From: Zygnema cylindricum
Lineage: Eukaryota; Streptophyta; Zygnematophyceae; Zygnematales; Zygnemataceae
NCBI GenBank assembly: GCA_037447655.1
Contig: JBBHKE010000114.1
Coordinates: 165,058 to 229,057, forward strand
DNA: 64,000 bases
Reading direction: 5' to 3'
In this document: piece after piece, positions 43,544-56,134 of the stretch
Numbering within the stretch: the stretch's first letter is position 1
Layout: each line of letters starts with the position of its first letter
Program-made: the position numbers and the translations under genes
The notes under the pieces: model-generated
Told to the model about the DNA's origin: nothing
Database searches by the model: none
What the model saw: only the letters and a program-made list of their open reading frames with translations

Positions 43544-46500
43544 CTCCCTTTATTTTCTAATCTACTTTTGCTTCAGTCCACACTTCTCCCTACGAAATAT
43601 CAATTAGGGAGAAGGAGCCGGATTAGTCATCGTATCTGCTACCATTTCTCTATCCGATCTATATTCTAAATTAATTATTTTATCGTCAACCTTCGCTCTA
43701 ATAAAGCTTAATCGGATATCCATATGCTTTGCTTTAAAGTGATGTTTTGGGTTTGCTGCAATTGCAATTGCAGCTTGATTATCACAAAATATTTTTTTCA
43801 CTCCATTCTTTTTATATCGAAGTTCCTGAAGCAACGATTTCATCCAAATCAATTCTTTCACGGCCGAACAAGAGGCCATATACTCAGCCTCTATGGTGGA
43901 ATGAGCAATCACCTTTTGTTGCTTGCTGCTCCAACAACAAGCCCCATTCCCAACATACAACATATACTGAAAAACAAACCTCTTCATCAAAGCATCCCCA
44001 TACTTGGTCACTCCAAGTGATGATGTCAGTATTATCCACTCCCAAATGGAGCCACAGATCTCTCGTTCCTATAAAGTACCCCATGACTCTCTTGGCCGCT
44101 TCCCAATCTTTCTTGCTAAGATCATTTAGACTCTTACTTAATGTTCATTCAGCTACTACTATATCAAGACGGATAGAGTTCATAAAATAGATCAAACCAC
44201 CAACAACTTGTCTGTACAAAATATTTTGCGTAAACTTGCTTTCCTCCGCTCCTTACTCATTATCTAAGATCACAATTCCCCCTTCTACACTCCCCTCGTT
44301 TCCCTTATTTAAATCCATTGGAGTCGTTCAACTATTTGCTTTATCCATTTAAAAATTTTCAAGCATATTTTCAATTTCTTCTTTTTGAATTAGTCTAATT
44401 ATTTTCTTCCCTCTATCCCTCTCTATCTGAATTCACAAAAAATATTTTGCTACCCCCAAATCTTTCATTTCAAATCTACTCTTTAGATTTCTTTTCAGTC
44501 CATTAATTTTCTCCATGGATTTACTGAAAATAAGCAAATCATCAACATAGATTGCAATGAAAATTATACCATCCTTATCCTCAAATAGATAGATGGAATA
44601 ATCTGAAGTGATTCGAATATATCCCAAAATTGTCAAAAACTCGACTAGCTTTTTGTTCCATTGGCATCGAGTCCGCTTTAGTCCATAAAGAGACTATCAA
44701 TCTGCACACCTTATTTTTTTCTCCTTTCTCCACAAATCCTTTCGGTTGTCAGATAAAGATCTCTTCTTCTAGTTTTTTGTGTAAGAAAGCGGTTTTGATG
44801 TCTATTTGGTTCACTTCCATGTCTTCCTCTGTTGCTAGACTAAGTAGAATCTTGACAGAGGGAATTTTAACAACCGGAGCGAAGTTCTCCTCATAATAGA
44901 TTCCCCCCTTATGTGTGAACCCCTTTGCCACTAATCTGGCATTGTATCGCTTGATAGTGTCATCTCGATTGAGTTTCAACTTAAACACCCACTTGCATCC
45001 TATGGGCTTTCAGACTGGTGGACAATCTACCAGCTCTTATGTGTTTGCTTATATAATGGAAGCCATCTCATCATTTATGGCTGTCATCCAACTACGTTCC
45101 GGACGATTAATTGCTTCCGAGTAGGTCTTGGGTTCACTTAAATGTGACAACTTTATTACCTTGTTGTTCACTTGTCTCTCTTAAAGTCTCTTCCTGGTTC
45201 TCCCTCCTCCTTCAAAATCTGACGCTAGAATGGAGGGTAATCGTGTATTTTTTTGAACAACTTCACCTTCTCCCATATCCGTGGAGTCCATCTCTGGACG
45301 TTCATCATCCATTTGCGGTCTTTCCTCGTTCTTTTCCTCCGTTTGAACTGGAAGCTGTGACTCCAAGAGAGACTGACTCTTGGTCATATTTTACTCTTCC
45401 TCTGCAAGGTCACGTTGAACCAGAGTTTGGTTAGAAGAATTTGAATCTAACTCATTTTCGGATTCAATTCTAATTCTAACCGGTTTAGTGTATTTAAAGG
45501 GATCTATGGACTTTCTTTCATCCATGACTACCAATTGTTTTACTAGAATGATGTCTTCTTTTCCGAGATCATCAACCCTATATCCATTTACATTTTCAGT
45601 ATACCCAAATAGGTATCCTGACTTTCCCCTTGCATCTAGCTTCCAATCATATTTTTTTTGTGTTTAGACTAAAAACTTAACTTCCGTACAACTTTAAGTG
45701 TGAATATTAGGTTTTCTCCCGGTCCATTTTTTATAAGGTGTTTGTCCTTTTACTGTTGAGGTAATGACTCTATTTTTAAGATAGTTAGCACAATTCACAA
45801 ATTCTGCCCAAAAGCTTTTCCTTATCTTTTTATCCGTCAACATGCTAGGGGCACTATCACTTAATGCCCGATTTAGTTTCTCAGCTTCACCGTTTTGTTC
45901 TAGGTTATTTAGAACAGTCTTTTGGTGTTAAACCCTTTCCTCTTTCAAAAATCCTCAAATTCATTAGAGGTGTATTCCCCCCCCATTTTCACTCCTCACT
46001 CTCTTATAGGTGTCTTATGAAGCTTGTCACTCCATGCTTTATACTCTTTAAAGTAAGACAAAACCTCAGATTTGTTTTTCAAGAAATAGGCTCTAGAGTA
46101 TCATAACTAATCATCAGTGATAGTAAGCATAAATATTTTCCCTCCAACTGATGGCACTTTGGCCGGTCCCCATATGTCAGTATGAACTAGATTTAAGACC
46201 TTTTCACCTTTATATGTTGCGGTTTTTTGGAAAGGCAATCTGTGTGCCTTACCTTGAGCACATCCACTACAGTCATCCAAGTTTTTGTTATCTCCAAAAT
46301 CTATTCCCTCAACTACACCCATTTTCTTCATTTCTTTCTATATATCTAGATGTACATGTCCCAATCTTTTATGCCACATCATCAAATCACTTACACCGGC
46401 ATAGTAAACTCATGTCTTTGTATTACTTGAAATCAGCCTTAACATATCTTGGCTACCCATTTAAGTTGTGAAATACACCTTATTCTCATAGCTAGCAACA

Positions 46501-47549
46501 AAGACTCTTTTCTTAGTAATAGTCTCAAAACCCTTAGCATCTAAGACTGACGTAAAGATAAATTTTTTCTTCAACTCTGGAATAAAAAGAACATCAGAGA
46601 AAGTGATTATAGATGTTTTACCATCAACTAAAATTTTTAGATCCACATATACCTCTAAATTAGTGGATACTATTCTCCCATCCCGATAGTCTATCTCTAC
46701 ATTGGGGATCTTTCTTATTTTGGTAAACAATGTTTTTTCTCTAGACATATGCATAGAGGCTCCTGAATCAATATTCCATCCTTCTTCACGAGCTTCATTT
46801 ACTCCACCAAAAGCACACTTGTGCCTCTTTTCACCTTTCACCTCCACCTCCTCGTTGAAGAGAAGTTCTCCATCATCCTCAACGAAATCTTCTCCCACGA
46901 CTTTTGTTGCCAAAAATGCCTTTTTTCTTTTGCGACTGTTTTTTTGATCTGCCCCTATTTCAATCTCAGCTCTGTCAGTTTAGTACATCACGCCTATGAT
47001 ATATCGGCTTCCTCCAAAAGTGATAGAGCCCCTTTGGAGGCCTCGATCTAGATCCGTCCGATTGGTTTCCTCTTCCTCTTCCACCAAATTTTCCATAAGG
47101 TTTCTTAGAATCCTTATCCCCCCAGTTAGTTCCAAAAGCCAATGCTTGAACACTTTTTCCTCCTCTTGGAATCTTAATTGTGCTTTCTGAACCAAAATCA
47201 TTCCCACAACAAAGTTCCAGATCCATCGATGATCTGGCAAATCGTGAACCATGATAACAATGTTTTCATAATCATCTGGGAGTTTCATCAACAAAGTATT
47301 CACCCTCTCTTTCTCGGTCTCCATTTTTCCTACACTCTCCAACTCCAAAAATAACCCGGCCAAGTCATTAGAAAAGTTTAACATCTTTCCTCTTTTATAC
47401 ACATACGCTTCTACCTTTTGATGTGCCAGCTTCTTTTGCTGAATCATACCACTTTTGTAAATGTTGGCAAAAGACTCCCACAACTGGTTCACCCTGTCTA
47501 CATGAAGATGAGGTGTAGTAACTGATTGAGTAAGACGCTCGATAATAAA
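43544..47549 (-). pseudogene. K gag-pol, 5'-truncated copia element body
   Basis: On the minus strand the order is gag (47549-46975, with DLAGLFLELESVGK), a ruined knuckle in which the first two cysteines are Tyr and Trp, protease DSGAS (in 46913-46461), integrase CSGCAQGKAHRLPF (46331-46107), a degenerate core, a linker, reverse transcriptase pieces (44988-44749 and 44636-44433, YVDD kept) and RNase H (44084-43604). Stops and shifts are frequent. The gag N-terminus, PBS and 5' LTR are missing. At 47549 the sequence switches abruptly into fragment L. Confidence 0.88.
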
Positions 47550-48504
47550 ATGTATTTGCTTCCATGATAGAGGCCATTTCATCATTTATGGCTCTAACCC
47601 ATATATCTTTTTCTAGACAGTTCAATGCCTCTGAGTATGACTGAGGCTCATCAGGATGAAACTACTTAGTTACCTTGTGAACTCCCTGTTTTTCTTGCAC
47701 TCTTTTGCTGCTTTTTCGTCCTCCCTCAAAGTCTAAAGCTGGAATGGACAGAAGCCTTGGGCTCCTTCTCAATGTCTCATGAGCTCCCTATCCATTGAAA
47801 CCGGTTCCAACACCTCCTCCTTTGTCTCCTCAGAGTGTATTAGATTGTGCGGTGATTCCGATATATCTCTCCTATCTTAGATCTCCCCTGAATCTGCAAT
47901 CAAGTTTTCCCTCAAGCCTCTTTCGAGAAGATTTGAGTTTTCCTCACTCTCGGACTCAAAACTGATTCTTATCTTGTTCGTATATTTTAAAGGATCAAAT
48001 GACTTCCCTTCATCCATAACAACTAGGTGCTTTACCAAAATGATATCTTGCTCTGCTAAGTCATATACTCTATATCCCTATACATCCTCATCACATCCCA
48101 CAAAATATGTCGGTTTCCCTTAAGCTACTAGTTTCCAGTTTTTCTTATCCGTATCAAGACTGTAAACTTGACTACCGAATACCTTTAAGTGAGAAATGTT
48201 TCGTTTCCTACCGACCCATCTCTCATAAGGTGTCATTCCTTTCACAGCTGAGGTAAGGACTCCATTATTCATGTAGGTAGCACAGTTCATGGCTTCTGCC
48301 CAAAATCTTTTTCCAATCTTCTTATCGGCTAACATACTACATACACTATCCTCTAAAGTCTGATTCAACCTCTCACCCACTCCATTTTGTTATGGGTTAA
48401 ACGGTTCAGTTTTCTGATGCTGAACTCCCTTATCCGTTAAGTAGTCCTCAAACTGATTAGAGGTACATTCTCCCCTATTATCACTCTTTATTCTCTGAAG
48501 TGTT
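47550..48504 (-). pseudogene. L: copia pol fragment (integrase core to reverse transcriptase start)
   Basis: On the minus strand it runs from SDNRGECTSN near 48480, through GERLNQTLEDSVCSM (48380-48120), the linker and SDFEGG-like motif, to INDEMASIMEANT at 47550. It overlaps in content with H's linker, so it is a different copy. It is bounded by the satellite on the right and by K's gag on the left. Confidence 0.85.
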
Positions 48505-48770
48505 ATAAACATGGTATACGGTTTTTTTTCAACCTTGTTGTTAGCGTTAACATTAAACTTTGTTTGTTAATATTTTTGTGTTTAAGCATAAATAAATATA
48601 TGTTGTTAACATAGTTTAAGGTTTATATATATATATTTTTTAGCGTCATAATAAACGTTGTTTATTGCAAAAGATTTTTGTTAGCACAATCACAAATTTT
48701 AGTAATATACATTGTTAACAGATTATTTTAACTATTTTTGTGAGCATTAACAATATAAAATGTTTGTTAG
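48505..48770. repeat. AT-rich satellite, left part
   Basis: This is part of an array continuing at 49819 after solo LTR M. Landmark words include GTTGTTTATTGCA and TGTTTGTTA. Confidence 0.8.
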
Positions 48771-49818
48771 AAAAACTGTGAGACCTCCATAGGTCCTCAG
48801 AGTAGGCAGCTCACACGAAACCTCTAGGAAAACCCTGACCCTTTTGTGTTTCAGCAAGATTAACTGCCACCCTGGCAGACAAAAACTCTGACCACCTTCA
48901 CCCGTGTGAAGGCTAGAATCCCTTGAGTTGATAGCAAAAAAAAACTCTGAATTTGCTCCTTTGAGCTCTAAGTTATGGAGGGTCAAAGTTGACCTTTTGT
49001 ACAAAATCTCACTCGGAGAGAGGGTCCTATCTACCAAATTTTCCTAAGTCCTATCTCTTTCTAAAACTCAATCTACTGAGTACAACACTAATCATAATAC
49101 TGTGTTGTACAGAAAGGTACAGGTGTCGCTGTACTTTCTGTATGGCCATTGTACGACATGGCAAACAAGTCGACATATGTCATATTTGGATTCGTTCCTG
49201 TCATCCCTGGAGATGCTGAAATCCAATGTGGTTGTGACACGTGACAACCGATGTGGAGGTGACCGCAAACCGCCAAAATCCTATTCCGCGATCTCGGCAT
49301 CGTTCGCGGCCGTCTGATCAAAGCCGGGTTTCAATCGTAGCCGTTTAAAATACTTGCGCTATATTTGTTTCGCTGTCGACACAAAATGCGCGGTATCCAA
49401 TTCGGAACCGTACCGTACTCCGTACTTTACAAAACTGTAACCATGCATGACGTATATAGTTCATTTTAAATGAATTAGTTCACGTCTGACTATTTAAATA
49501 TTTGTCAAACCCTGTATACTTTATCATTAGTCTTAGACTTGTAAGATAAAGCTAACCACAGCCGGCTAACTTGACGGACGGCAAGTACCACGATCAAATC
49601 CTTGGTCCGTCAATTAACCTTTTAGTAAACCTACTAAATACAACTGCTTGTCTCTCTCTAGACAACACAAGTAGCCATGGCTCTAGCTCCCTCCTTAACC
49701 TTCAGTGACTGCGCCAAGTGTGGGAGCCGATGAGAGGGGTGAGAGGTAAACTGCCTCGGCTTCTTTTCTGCATTTCATGTTAGACGTAGAAATTACTAAA
49801 AGACCATAAACTTCTACA
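48771..49818 (-). repeat. M: solo LTR
   Basis: On the minus strand this 1048-bp LTR starts TGTAGAAGTTTATGG (49818) and ends near GGTCTCACAGTTTTT (48771; the terminal CA is lost). Flanks GTTAG and GTTAC are a five-base duplication with one change. It is the same family as N. It keeps the inverted W-box pair (48981-48994) and an antisense tRNA-like segment (plus strand 49530-49610, CCACGATCAAATCC). No internal region is attached. Confidence 0.88.
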
Positions 49819-50994
49819 GTTACCACTATTAATGTTATCGCAAACAAAGATGTGTTTAAAACTAGGTTGGAAGTTTACTTTAGCTATTTTTGTGATCTCG
49901 AACAAAAAACGTTGATTGTTGCCAATATCTTTGTTAGCGCAAACACAAATATATGTTAAAAATATGGTATAGGGTATTTTTTCAACCTATTTGGATTTGT
50001 TAACATTCAATTTTGTTTGTTAATATTTTTGTTGTTAACGCAAACACAAATTTGTGTTGCTAACATAGTGTACTGTTTTTTTTATTGTTGTGGTTAGCGT
50101 AATAATGAAAGTTGTTTATTACAGAAAATTATTGTTAGCACAAACACAAATTTTAGTAATAAACATGGTTGAAAGTTTATTTTAACTATTTTTGTGAGCG
50201 TTAACAATATAAAGTGTTTGTTACCACTATTGTTGTTATTGCAAACTCAAAATTGTGTTAAAAACTTGGTTGGAAGTTTACTTACCTTTTGTGGTTGAAA
50301 AAGGCGTCGTTGTTGCAATATCTTTGTTAAGCTAACAAAATATGTGTAAAAACATGGTTGAAATTTTTTATCTCTAATTTCGTTAACAATAAACTTTGTT
50401 TGTTAATATTTTTGTTGTTAGCCAAACACATATTGTGTTGTTAACATAGTTAGGGTTAAATTTACTTTTGTTAACGTAATAATGAATGTTGTTCATTATA
50501 AAAAAATATTGTTAGTACAAACACAAATTTTAGTAATAAACATGGTTGAGAGTTTATTTTAGTTATTTTTGTGAGCGTTAACAATATAATGTGTTTGTTA
50601 CCACCATTGTTCTTATTGCAAACTCAAAGTTGTGTTAGAAACTAGTTTTGAAATTTACTTTTCCTCTTTTTGTGAGCGCGAAAAATAAACGTTGATTCCT
50701 ACTAATTTCTTTGTTAGGGCAAACACAAATATGTATAATATATTATGTGAACATGGTAAAGGGTTTTTTTTCAATCTCTTTGCTTGTGTTAACAATAAAC
50801 TTTGTTTGTTAATATTTTTGTTCTTAACGCAAACACAAATTTGTGTTGCTAACATAGTTTAAGGTTATTTTTTAATGTTTTTGTTAGCGTAATAGTAATG
50901 TTGTTTATTACAGAAACTTATTGATAGCACAAACACAAATTTGAGTAATAAACATGCTTGAGAGTTTATTTTAACTATTTTTCTGAACGTTAAC
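49819..50994. repeat. AT-rich satellite, right part (about 380-400-bp units)
   Basis: Landmarks GTTTGTTACCACYATTG recur at about 49817, 50218 and 50596. ATGAA(A/T)GTTGTTTATTA-like words recur at about 50105, 50483 and 50893. Each unit contains shorter internal repeats (GTTTGTTAATATTTTTGTT, CAAACACAAATTT). With the left part there are nearly four units. There is no coding content. Confidence 0.82.
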
Positions 50995-51631
50995 TGCTGT
51001 TTTAGAAACCTCTAGTCTTCTCTATATCTCGTATGTGAGAAAGAGATTCCGGACTAAGTCAATTTGTGTACGCGGTGAATTATCGTAGAAAGGTTTTTAG
51101 TGTGGTATGTAAGTCCGAAGGGAGTACACAGATTCAGTGCACTCCAGGTACACGTGTCGGTCTAGGAGGAAGTCAAGATTGGTTGATCTGGAAGACAAAG
51201 TACAACTTTGTTTGAGGACATGATTTACACGTGGAGGTTCATCTCCAATGATGAAAGAATACGCGAACGGCGGAAGGAGTCCGCCGTCGATCTTGGAAGT
51301 GAAATATTGACTGCGTCGTCATTTCAGCGGACGAACTTTGATCGCCCACTAATTCATTTTAGCGGCTGTCAGTTTTAGGGTTGATGTAAATGTTGTGTAC
51401 GGATGACGGCGAGGTTTTTCTTTGATTAAGGTTTAGTGTACCGGTCGATCAAGGTAATTGTGGTACGGTGTAGACCAGCTATAGGTTCACTTGTATATGT
51501 AGGACTTATAATATTTTCGGAGTTGGGATTTTTTTGTATGCAAAACTGCGAAGCAATTTTTGGGTGTCTTTTGAATTTCAGGATCATTGTGATCTATGGG
51601 CAAAACCTTGTGAAATTATGCATGTGGTTTC
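50995..51631 (+). repeat. Probable 5' LTR of F, first part
   Basis: It begins TGCTGTTTTAGAAACC, resembling the start of C's LTR, directly after the satellite. It is cut at 51631 by element E and would continue at 57196-57389, giving an LTR of about 830 bp. No second copy is in the window, so the call rests on position and the TG start. Confidence 0.5.
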
Positions 51632-52131
51632 TGTTGAGATTTGAAATCTTTAGTCCAGTAAATAGAACTATGAGAGGAGATCAAAAAGACTTAGAATATT
51701 TTCTAAGTAGTTTTATGTAATACTTACCTTTATTAGTATTATAGTAGCAAAAGTACAATCGAGTGTCTTGTACCTGTGCAGGTTTTACGGAGTGGCGTCG
51801 ACACGCGTCCCGCAGCAGACAATTGGAATCGCCAAATCAGACGGACGAAATCAGGTCCGGATACCTCGAAAAATATATGGTATGGCGATTTTTGGAGTCA
51901 TACGGATATCTTAAAAATATATTGTACGGAATATTTTTATGATCATTAAATGGAAACGTTCGGATATTTCAAATATGTGTTTTATGATATGATTTATGAT
52001 CATTGATTTTGAGTGATGTTGACAGGCGCGATTCACCTGGGACCACAAGCATGATTCACATGAGACCGCAAGTGACGAGGTGCAATTTACGTGGGACCAC
52101 ACGAGGTGTGATTCACGTGTGACCACAAGTG
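51632..52131 (+). repeat. E 5' LTR, truncated
   Basis: It matches the start of 56135-57195 (TGTTGAGATTTGAAATC). Homology ends near ACCACAAGTGTCGAG, where the sequence passes straight into gag. Confidence 0.88.
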
Positions 52132-53050
52132 TCGAGAAAGTATTTAATGGCAAGGAACAATCTAATTCTTTGTATTTCAAAAAATTTGGTCATGTCGCGA
52201 TTGAATTTGAAGAAAGCGAACGAGATTTGGACATCACTAAAATCCGCTTTTGAGAAAACGAATGTTCAAGAAGAGCTCTTGGTTGATGGAAAAATTTGGG
52301 GATACAAATACTTAGGGGGAACTATGGTGGTTTATTGTGACAATTTTCGTGCACTCATTCATGCTCACTCTTCTGCTGGGGGGTCATTCCTTGAGTTTCA
52401 ACAGGCAGCTCTGCTCAATAGAGGTCTCCGTAGTAGCATGAAGGGTGTGTATGTTCAGTTAAAGAGTCATAATAAAGTTAGCTGGTCATTTGAGTTAGCG
52501 TATAAAATTATATTGGAGGAAGAGACTAATACTAAACTTCTTGAAGGAGAAGGAAAGGTGGAAGCATTTGCCACAGACTCTGACAAAAGAAATCAGATTA
52601 ACCAGAACAGGAGTCAGTTTAATTAAAATCAAAATCAGTTTAATCATTATAATTAGAGGCAAAATAGGCCATCTTCTACTACTTGTTTTTATTGTTTTGA
52701 GAATGGTCATGGATACCTGTACTGTCGTAAACTGAAAAAAACTAATGGGACAGGTTTATATAGGCCAGGTTGGCTGCAAAGCCAGTATCACAAAGGTTTT
52801 TTCTGGAAATCCTACCCGTGGAAATGCTATTTTTTTCAGCTTCTGCAACAAATGCAGATGAGTCTCTAAGCTTTATTGAGCAAGAGGAGGCGGAGTTACT
52901 TGCTATGGTGGCAGCCATGGAGGGTCCTAAGGAAGTAGGATGGTCATGGACATGGGAGCGTCGGCCCACATTTGTTGGAACAAGGCGGCTTTTACAAATC
53001 TACAGCACACGTCTCCAAAGAGTATATACTATACTTGTGGCATGAGTGTC
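52132..53050 (+). pseudogene. E gag and start of protease region, broken
   Basis: The frame 52129-52626 encodes the middle of copia gag (EIWTSLKSAFEKTNVQEELL, YCDNFRALIHAHSSAGG). The following nucleocapsid is damaged, although a CFYCFENGHGYLYC-like knuckle is recognisable near 52690. The protease is not readable in one frame (about 52770-53110). Confidence 0.8.
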
Positions 53051-54200
53051 TAAACTTCAGCTCAGGGCGATGTATTATTAGTGGTAGATGTGGGGGGAAA
53101 GTTGGTAGAAAGAACCCTTCACAATGTTTTGTAGGTTCCAGACTTTAAGAAAAATCTTTTTCTTCATCATTAGTGGAGAGCAAGGGCTTTGAAATTGTTA
53201 TGAAAAGAGGTAAACAGGTTGTTAGCAAGAAGGGAAAAGTAGCACTAACATGAACTAGGGATGCTAGCAAAATGTACCGGATGGACATGGCTGAATATAA
53301 GGAAAATGATGTTCTCTACTCAAGCTTCCAATCTGATAATTAGTTGTGGCATAAAATATTAAGACATATGAATTATGATAGTCTTAAGAAAATGGTGAAT
53401 TCGTGAAAAGTTGAGGGAGTTTCTCTCAATTCTCATCGTATAAAATCTTGTGATTGTTGCTCACGTGGCAAGATCCATAGATTGCCATTACCAGAAAAAA
53501 CAGACCACAGATCGGAGAAAGTTCTGCAGCTAATTCACTCTAATGTTCTCAGTCGTTCACAAGTGGCTTTGGCTAGAGGCATCCACTACATGGTAACATT
53601 CACAGATGACTGCTTGAGGTTCACCAAAGTTTACTTCATGCAACATAAAAGTGAAGTGTTTACTCACTTCAAACAGTACAAAGCGTGGGCGGAAAAGCTT
53701 CATGGAGTTCTAATCTTGGCGTTGAGATCGGACAATGGGGGAGAATACACATCAAAGGAATTCGAAGAGTTTCTCCTTCAGGAAGGTTTCAGTCACAAAC
53801 TTACAGTTCCATATACACTAGAACAGAATGGTGTTTATGAAAGATTAAATAGGATAGTGAGAGAAAGTGCTCGGTCCATGGTTGTAGATAAAGGGCTAGA
53901 TTTGAAATTCTAGGCTGAAGCACTTAACTGTGCTATTTATATTAAGAATAAAAATGCTTCTAGATCTGTTACCACTACACCTTATAAGCTTTGGAAAGGA
54001 GAGAAACCTGATGTTAGTCACTTCAAAATCTTTGGCAGCAAGTGTTTTATTCTAGATACTTTACATGATAGATGGAAAATGGATTTTAAGAGCTTACCGG
54101 GAATTTTCATGGGGTATGATGATAATGCAAAAGGTTATACATTTTTTGTATTTGAGAAATAAAAAGTGATTATCTCTACGAACATATAGATTAAAGATGA
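53051..54200 (+). pseudogene. E integrase, broken
   Basis: CSRGKIHRLPLPEKTD (near 53460) leads into an integrase core open at 53482-53913, with the DNGGEYTSKEFEEFLL and EQNGVYERLNR blocks (the usual Ala before Glu is Tyr). TAG near 53911 replaces tryptophan in KFWAEAL. The C-terminus follows with further stops. Confidence 0.87.
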
Positions 54201-56111
54201 ACAGGATTTGGTTGACTTATTTAAAGTGCCAGACCAACCGGCAAAGGAACAACAAAAATATGTCATTTTTCACCATACACAATGAGTTTACTTTCCACCG
54301 TCAAGTGAGATTGCTATTCATTCAGTTCTAGTCGTGCCTTCTCGGGATGCTTCACACCAAGTTTTAACTTAAACGGAACGAACTATTCCAGCGGCACAAC
54401 CAACACAGGTTGCAACTCAGACAAGGCAGTCAAATCAAAGGTTGCCGACGATTTCAGCCGCATAATTCCTTGGGGGAAAGAGATCCAGAAGTTGTTTGCA
54501 AGCAAGCTCTAACTTTACTTTATCTTCAGCTACAAATGAGCCTCTAACAATTGAGGAGGCCTTTTGATCACCTGAGAGAAATCACTGGATCGAGGCGGCA
54601 AACGATGAAATGAAATCTATTATGTAGTCACATACATGGAAGCTGGTGGATCTTCCTTCGGGTAGAAAAGCCATCGGCAACAAATGGGTATTCAAGGTGA
54701 AGTTGAATCCGGACAATATTATTGAAAGGTATAAGGCCAAACTAGTGGCGAAGGGGTATAATCAGAAAGAAGGTATTGATTTTGAAAAAACCTTCTCTCC
54801 AGTTGTTAGTTTTTCTACTATCAGAATTTTGCTAAGTCTAGCGGCTATAGAGAATATGGAAATACAACAAATGGATGTTAAAACTCCTTTTTTGCATGGA
54901 GAGTTAAAAGAGACCATTTACATGAAACATTGTGATATGTATAAAGAAAATGGAAAGGAGCAATTAGTGTGTAAACCGATGAAATCTTTGTGTGGGCTGA
55001 AACAAGCCCTTAGACAATGGAATTTGAAGTTAGATGAGTCTTGGACTGGGCTAGGTTTTAAGATAATTAGCTCAGATCATTCTATATATGTTTTACAAGG
55101 GGAGGATGGGATAATTTACATTGCGGTATATGTGGATGACTTATTATTAATAAGTAAGTCAAGGGATGAAATAAACCGCATTAAAGCGGCTTTATGGTCC
55201 AGGTTTGAGATGAAGGACCTCTGTAAGGCCATGTATATTTTAGGTATATAGGTAGAAAGAGACGGAAACAAAAATCTGATTATGTTGACTCAGAAAGAAG
55301 CGATAGGTAACATGCTGAAAAGATTTGAAATGAAAGATGTGAAAGGATGCGTAACTCCTATGTAATTCAGGCAGAAATTGGAAGGAATTGATACAGATTC
55401 AAGCAGAATGGTTGGTGAGAGTCTAGAGACGAGGAGGAATAATTTATAGCTTCAAAGCCATATAGAGAGGTAGCTAGAAGTCTTATATATTTTATAAATT
55501 GTACGAGACCCGACATTGAAGCAGCTGTAGGAGTCTTAAGTAGAAGTCTCCAAAATCCTAAAAGGGCAGACTAATAGCAACGAACAAGGTGTTGAGATAT
55601 CTTGCAGGTTCTCGAAATCTCAAGCTTGTACTCGGAGGAGGAAAGGTGAAAATACAGACATGGAGCGATGCTATCTATAGGGACATGCCAAGCCGGAAAT
55701 CTACAAACTGTTTTGTTCTTAAGATAGGAGATGGAACTTGCTTCTGGAGTAGCAAATTACAAAAGGTTACAGCTTAATCTACAATGGAGTCTGAATACAT
55801 AACCTGCTTCGGCCCTCAAGGAGCTCTTATAGGTTAAGTTTATTCTAGAAGAACTTGGGTATATGCAAGCAAGTTCTTACCCAATCTGGTGTGACAACCA
55901 CGCAGCCATTTCCGTTGCCTCTTACCAAAGCCATCATTTTTAAAGCAAACACATGGATGTTAGACTTCACTTTGTCAGGGAAAAAAAACTTGCAAAGGTC
56001 ATTAAATTGTGTTGTTTATACGATGAGAAGATGTTGGTTGACATGTTAACAAAAGCCTTTCTTGCTCCTAAGTTGCAGTTTTGCAAAGAGGCTATTTGAC
56101 TAAGTGAGTAA
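54201..56111 (+). pseudogene. E reverse transcriptase and RNase H, broken
   Basis: The reverse transcriptase is open at 54646-55251 with YVDD at 55129-55140. TAG codons lie before (near 54625) and after it. RNase H (55589-55777 and beyond) keeps WSDAIYRDMPSRKST and a degraded DNHAA block. The last codons are Leu-Ser-Glu-stop at 56100-56111, as in C. It is more decayed than R3 or C. Confidence 0.88.
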
Positions 56112-56134
56112 CTGAGTCAAAATATTAATCGGAG

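Noticed and set aside
40857-48504. One continuous minus-strand element from H through L
   Set aside because: H and L both contain the integrase-reverse transcriptase linker, and K brings its own LTR and gag, so at least three copies are present.
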